In this document: positions 60,746 to 64,000 of the stretch, one piece after another | How the letters are laid out: every line of letters begins with the position of its first letter | How positions within the stretch are numbered: the first letter of the stretch is position 1 | From: Lachnospiraceae bacterium UBA3804 | GTDB lineage: Bacteria > Bacillota > Clostridia > Lachnospirales > Lachnospiraceae | Direction of reading: 5' to 3' | NCBI GenBank assembly: GCA_002368665.1 | Contig: DFEK01000013.1 | Location: 115,848-179,847, forward strand | DNA: 64,000 nt | Notes under the pieces: generated by a model | Seen by the model: the letters and a program-made list of their open reading frames with translations, nothing else | Told to the model about the DNA's origin: nothing | The model's database searches: none | Position numbers and translations under genes: made by a program

Positions 60746-61681
60746 ATGAATCAAAACTATGAAACTTTTGAAGCGAAACTAGTGGAATATGTCCGCACCC
60801 ATATTGATGAAGGAGTATCCGCTGAAATAACGGAAGTAACGAAGAATAACGGAGTGGTTTTAAAGGGGCTTGCCTTAAAGGAAGACGATTCTTCGATTTC
60901 ACCCACGGTTTATCTGGAGCGATATTATGACGCATATCAAGGCGGCCGGAGTATTGAAGCTATCGGGGAGGAGATTATTGAGGTTTATCATAAGGGAAAC
61001 CTCGGTGAATTCTTTGATGTCACGGATTTTCTCGATTTTGAGAAGGCGAAAAAGAGAATCGTCTACAAACTTGTTAATTACGAAAAGAATAAGGTTTTAT
61101 TAAAGCAGATTCCGCATAAGCCGTTCCTTGATATGGCGGTTGTTTATTATTATCTTCTGGAGAATGAGCAGCTCGACAATGCGACGATTTTAATCTATAA
61201 CAACCACCTGGAAAGCTGGAATACCACGGCAAAAGAAATAGATGAGATTGCCACGCTCAATACGCCGCTTCTTCTGAAAGAAGACCTGCATTCGATCACG
61301 GAAGTACTGTATCAGATCATGAAAAAAAGAAACGAGGAAGAAGCAGCGAAACTTCTTGAACTTGAGAATGAGGAAGAGGGCGACCCGGTTATGTATGTGC
61401 TCAGCAACCGCAACAAGATTTTCGGAGCCGCGGCTATTTTATATTCCGGAGTTTTGAAGGCTTTTTCGGACAAACTGAAGAAAGACCTGTTTATCCTGCC
61501 GAGTTCCGTCCATGAAGTGATCCTGATTCCAAAGGATGAGACAATGGAATGGGAGAAACTTCAGGAAATGGTTCAGGAGGTCAATTCCACGCAGGTGGAA
61601 GATGTCGAGATCCTTTCGGACAGCGTCTACTGTTACCAAAGAAACAAGGATTCCCTGCTTCCTGCATGGCAAGTCGCTTAG
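60746..61681 (+). CDS. DUF5688 family protein
   Basis: 311 residues. It opens with a motif resembling those of the Lachnospiraceae-restricted DUF5688 family: ISPTVYLERYYDAYQGGRSI followed by EAIGEEIIEVYHKG, then LLKQIPHKPFLDMAVVYYYL and the C-terminal LFILPSSVHEVILIPKDE. It is cytosolic with no enzyme motif. Family members are of unknown function and often appear in several copies per genome. AGAAAGGA precedes the ATG and a terminator follows. Confidence 0.8.
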   Translation: MNQNYETFEAKLVEYVRTHIDEGVSAEITEVTKNNGVVLKGLALKEDDSSISPTVYLERYYDAYQGGRSIEAIGEEIIEVYHKGNLGEFFDVTDFLDFEKAKKRIVYKLVNYEKNKVLLKQIPHKPFLDMAVVYYYLLENEQLDNATILIYNNHLESWNTTAKEIDEIATLNTPLLLKEDLHSITEVLYQIMKKRNEEEAAKLLELENEEEGDPVMYVLSNRNKIFGAAAILYSGVLKAFSDKLKKDLFILPSSVHEVILIPKDETMEWEKLQEMVQEVNSTQVEDVEILSDSVYCYQRNKDSLLPAWQVA

Positions 61682-61687
61682 AATATA

Positions 61688-61717
61688 CCCCTGTCTGATG
61701 AATCAGGCAGGGGTTTT
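61688..61717 (+). terminator. Terminator after the DUF5688 gene
   Basis: CCCCTGTCTGA / TCAGGCAGGGG stem (one G-T pair) with TGAA loop, then TTTTATC. Confidence 0.88.
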
Positions 61718-61720
61718 ATC

Positions 61721-61748
61721 TTTACTTCGGAATAAAAAGTTGTACAAT
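61721..61748 (+). promoter_or_regulatory. Candidate promoter of the O-antigen-ligase-like gene, very close to the start codon
   Basis: TTTACT, 16-base spacer, TACAAT. The -10 box ends six bases before the ATG at 61755. Confidence 0.55.
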
Positions 61749-61754
61749 AAGAAC

Positions 61755-63320
61755 ATGAGTAAAAAGGGGAAGAAAAACAGCACAGAGAGTCTGATGAAAG
61801 ATGCGCTTACTTCCGTAAAGGGAAGGCTGGCATCTTTATATCTGCTTATGATGTTTGTTGTATTCGTATTGTATGCACCGGAAAAATACGGAATGCTTGC
61901 GAATAATAAACTCTTATTTTATCGAAACGTAACGATTGTTTTCTATGTATTATCACTTCTTCTTATTATCGTATCACTGATCCAGAGACACAAAAAGACT
62001 GACAGAAAGAAAATTTCCGTTCAACCGGTTGATGTTGCAATGCTTCTGTATGGCGGGATCAATCTGATATCGTTCCTGCTTTCGGATTATAAAAGCGGAG
62101 CCATGCTTGGTTATGAAGGCTGGAGGATGGGGCTTTTAACACAGCTTTCTTTGGTTATTTCGTATTTTATCATCAGTCGTTTTGCAAATAAGGAAAACTA
62201 TGTTTTGGAAATCACCGCCGGCTTTTTTGTTTTGGAAAGTCTGATGGTTGTTTTGCAAAGATGTACACTTGATCCCTTTGGTTTCTATAGCGGTATGGAT
62301 TGGATGGCATGGAATCGCAGAAATCTTTTGGGGACCATCGGGAACATCAACTGGCTGGCCGGATGTCAGGCCTGTCTGGTCCCGGTTGTGATTTTAACTT
62401 TTATCCGCCAAAAGAAATGGTATCTCAAACTCGCCTGGGGAGTCGGTGTATTTGTAAGCCTTGCGGCACTTATACTGCAATCCAGCCGAAGTGCATTGGT
62501 ATTTTTGGCTGCGATTCTGGCAGTATTGTTTTTCTTTTCACTGATGGAGTGGAAGAGAGTTGCCGATTTCTTTATCGTTGCGGGAATGCTGTTTTTGTTT
62601 ATGGCGTTATTCAGCACTATACGTGTGAAATTGATTGAACCGGAAGAGATTAAAGGCTTGGCTGAATTCTATTCTATGCTTTGGTGGATTCCGACTGTGC
62701 TTTTCTTTGGATGTGCAGCCGGCATTATAACGGCATTTCGAAAGAAAACTTCAGATGAAACACCAAAGTCTTTACGGATGGCGGTATATATCGCGGCAGG
62801 TGTTTTATTTATTTCCGCTATCGGACTTTTCATCGTTGCACAATTCAACGATGCATTATTGGATAAAGTTCCTCCGCTTTCAAAATTGCGTCTTAACGAT
62901 GCTTCGGGAAGTTATCGAATTTTACTTTGGAAACAGAGTGTTTCCTATTTCTTTTCCGACGGAAAAATGAAAAACTTTCTGTTCGGTCTCGGTCCGGACT
63001 GTTATGGATACTGGTCAAAAGCGAAGAATATTTCGCTTCCGGTAATCGGACCGTTTGCACAGTCCGTTTATACCAATGCACATAATGACTATCTTACGAC
63101 CTTTATGAATTTGGGACTGATTGGCCTGATTCTTTATCTTTCTTTGTTTGTTACCACGGTCATTGAATTGAAAAAACAGAATAACCGGGAATATTTTCTT
63201 CTCGGGCTGATGCTGATTGCTGCGTACGGGGTTCATAATTTCTTCAGCTTTCAACAGATTTGCTCCACTCCGATATTTTTCCTGTTGATTGCATTTCTTT
63301 TACGAAAAAAGAAGGAATAA
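61755..63320 (+). CDS. O-antigen ligase family (Wzy_C) membrane protein
   Basis: 521 residues from MSKKGKKN; the same frame is open far upstream, but that part lies inside the DUF5688 gene and across its terminator. About twelve TM helices are seen, with a large periplasm-equivalent loop (about 320-450) that carries the family's RILLWKQSV and YTNAHNDYLTTFMNLGLIGL motifs, plus RNLLGTIGNINWLAG and ILQSSRSALVFLAAI. Wzy_C proteins polymerise or ligate surface glycans. No glycan cluster is adjacent, so the substrate is unknown. No clear ribosome site is seen. Confidence 0.87.
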   Translation: MSKKGKKNSTESLMKDALTSVKGRLASLYLLMMFVVFVLYAPEKYGMLANNKLLFYRNVTIVFYVLSLLLIIVSLIQRHKKTDRKKISVQPVDVAMLLYGGINLISFLLSDYKSGAMLGYEGWRMGLLTQLSLVISYFIISRFANKENYVLEITAGFFVLESLMVVLQRCTLDPFGFYSGMDWMAWNRRNLLGTIGNINWLAGCQACLVPVVILTFIRQKKWYLKLAWGVGVFVSLAALILQSSRSALVFLAAILAVLFFFSLMEWKRVADFFIVAGMLFLFMALFSTIRVKLIEPEEIKGLAEFYSMLWWIPTVLFFGCAAGIITAFRKKTSDETPKSLRMAVYIAAGVLFISAIGLFIVAQFNDALLDKVPPLSKLRLNDASGSYRILLWKQSVSYFFSDGKMKNFLFGLGPDCYGYWSKAKNISLPVIGPFAQSVYTNAHNDYLTTFMNLGLIGLILYLSLFVTTVIELKKQNNREYFLLGLMLIAAYGVHNFFSFQQICSTPIFFLLIAFLLRKKKE

Positions 63321-63332
63321 ACCCAATCTCAC

Positions 63333-63361
63333 TTGAAATTGAAAAAGTGCAGGAGTAAAAT
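63333..63361 (+). promoter_or_regulatory. Probable promoter of the exported protein
   Basis: TTGAAA, 17-base spacer, TAAAAT, about 44 bases before the ATG at 63405. Confidence 0.65.
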
Positions 63362-63404
63362 TTATATTAGACAGTTTTTTATTTATGTGATAGGAGGGAT
63401 TGGT

Positions 63405-64000
63405 ATGAAAGGAAGGAAGAAACTCTTTCGAATGGTCGCCGGAGTAATGATCGCAGCATTATTATTCCCGTTGGTGGCTTTTTCGAACCTGGCAACGTTT
63501 ACATCGTTTGCCGCACAGAAGCTGTATTATTGTGATATGGCGAAATTGGATGGTAAGTACGTTACGGCCAGCATCCAGCCGTTAACGGATGTATCCTATG
63601 AAGGATCGGGAAATCCGGTTCTGATGGATACGTCAGGTACGGGAGATTTTACTCCCGGAGTTATTATCTGGAAAGATTTTTGCGGTGAAGGAAAAGATTG
63701 TATCGAAGTTAAGTGGGAAAACTATTCTGCCGGTACAGCCAAAGTCGAAGGAGTCAGAGTAACATTTACATATCCCATGGAATATGATTCTACGGCAGTT
63801 CTGGCATGGCCAGAGACTCCCGACGGACAAGTAAATGCAGTTAGTAATCCGTCAACCTTAACCGGTAAAAACAGTGGAAGTACTACTTTTTCCTTAGAAT
63901 TTGAGGTGGATAACAAAGCTGTTGAAAACGGAAAATTCTATGCATATTTTGTTGCAGAGCATTCGACGGGATCCGATACCGCAAGCGATAACAACACTGC
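63405..64000 (+). CDS. Exported protein with beta-rich domain (3' end outside window)
   Basis: The frame is open from ATG 63405 to the window edge (198 codons). AGGAGGG lies before the start. Residues 1-36 are a signal peptide: KGRKK, hydrophobic VAGVMIAALLFPLVAF, probable cleavage after TSFA. The mature part is Ser/Thr/Gly-rich and beta-like (VRVTFTYPMEYDS, TFSLEFEVDN, FYAYFVAEHSTG), suggestive of an extracellular adhesin or cell-wall protein. No family can be given from the fragment. Confidence 0.82.
   Translation, partial: MKGRKKLFRMVAGVMIAALLFPLVAFSNLATFTSFAAQKLYYCDMAKLDGKYVTASIQPLTDVSYEGSGNPVLMDTSGTGDFTPGVIIWKDFCGEGKDCIEVKWENYSAGTAKVEGVRVTFTYPMEYDSTAVLAWPETPDGQVNAVSNPSTLTGKNSGSTTFSLEFEVDNKAVENGKFYAYFVAEHSTGSDTASDNNT

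Overview
The window reads as chromosome of a low-to-mid GC, anaerobic Gram-positive bacterium, most likely a Lachnospiraceae-type member of the Clostridia. Pointers are the AdhE bifunctional alcohol dehydrogenase under a clostridial-type Rex box, the cysS-mrnC-rlmB-sigH block, a DUF5688 family protein, a PTS_EIIC_2/PfoR-type membrane protein, AAAGGGG/AGGAGG ribosome sites before most genes, and TTGACA/TATAAT promoters with 17-base spacers. Most of it is housekeeping sequence, densely packed. There is no prophage, transposase, integrase, CRISPR array or rRNA.

Layout. 1-5460: a truncated degenerate-GGDEF/EAL protein runs into queH, argS, a Nudix hydrolase and a small unknown gene. 5460-5970: tRNA-Val and tRNA-Met on the minus strand, followed by a broken tRNA-Met copy carrying a GC-rich hairpin. 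6050-12440: ilvE, a membrane diguanylate cyclase, Rex-regulated adhE and an APH-fold kinase. 12449-15067 (minus): an Ldh_2-family dehydrogenase with glpK. 15200-19260: an alpha/beta hydrolase, a small membrane protein, a ThrH-like phosphatase and a convergent acyl-CoA synthetase-like ligase. 19400-24510: ispF, an Eis-like acetyltransferase, cysS, mrnC, rlmB, sigH and tRNA-Thr. 24600-35320: small membrane protein, GH26, SH3 protein, PBP1A, yigZ, thyA-folA, a third GGDEF protein, then dapA, dapB and a eukaryote-type hisA.

35444-43000: cold-shock gene, then an aromatic amino acid operon: PTS_EIIC_2-like membrane protein, tyrA, aroB, aroC fused to a chorismate mutase domain, aroE fused to aroK, aroQ and a degenerate M23 protein, facing a convergent TrpR-like regulator. 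It covers shikimate steps 2-5 and 7 plus the branch to tyrosine; DAHP synthase, EPSP synthase and prephenate dehydratase must lie elsewhere. 43205-49793: a 1671-residue FAD oxidoreductase with a disordered repetitive tail of about 1150 residues, overlapping a GH9 gene that lacks a signal peptide. 49867-64000: rpsT, a zinc-ribbon membrane protein, lepA, hemW, a solitary strongly promoted pilT, comM, dprA, an unknown 324-residue protein, efp, DUF5688, an O-antigen-ligase-like protein and the start of an exported protein.

The observations I rate highest are the FAD-oxidoreductase/disordered-tail protein, the AroC-chorismate mutase fusion in an operon headed by an EIIC-like membrane protein lacking PTS partners, the interrupted tRNA-Met remnant, and a short word (TTATGTAAAC) that recurs six times on one strand in unrelated genes. 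All family names come from motif recognition by eye; no database search was possible.
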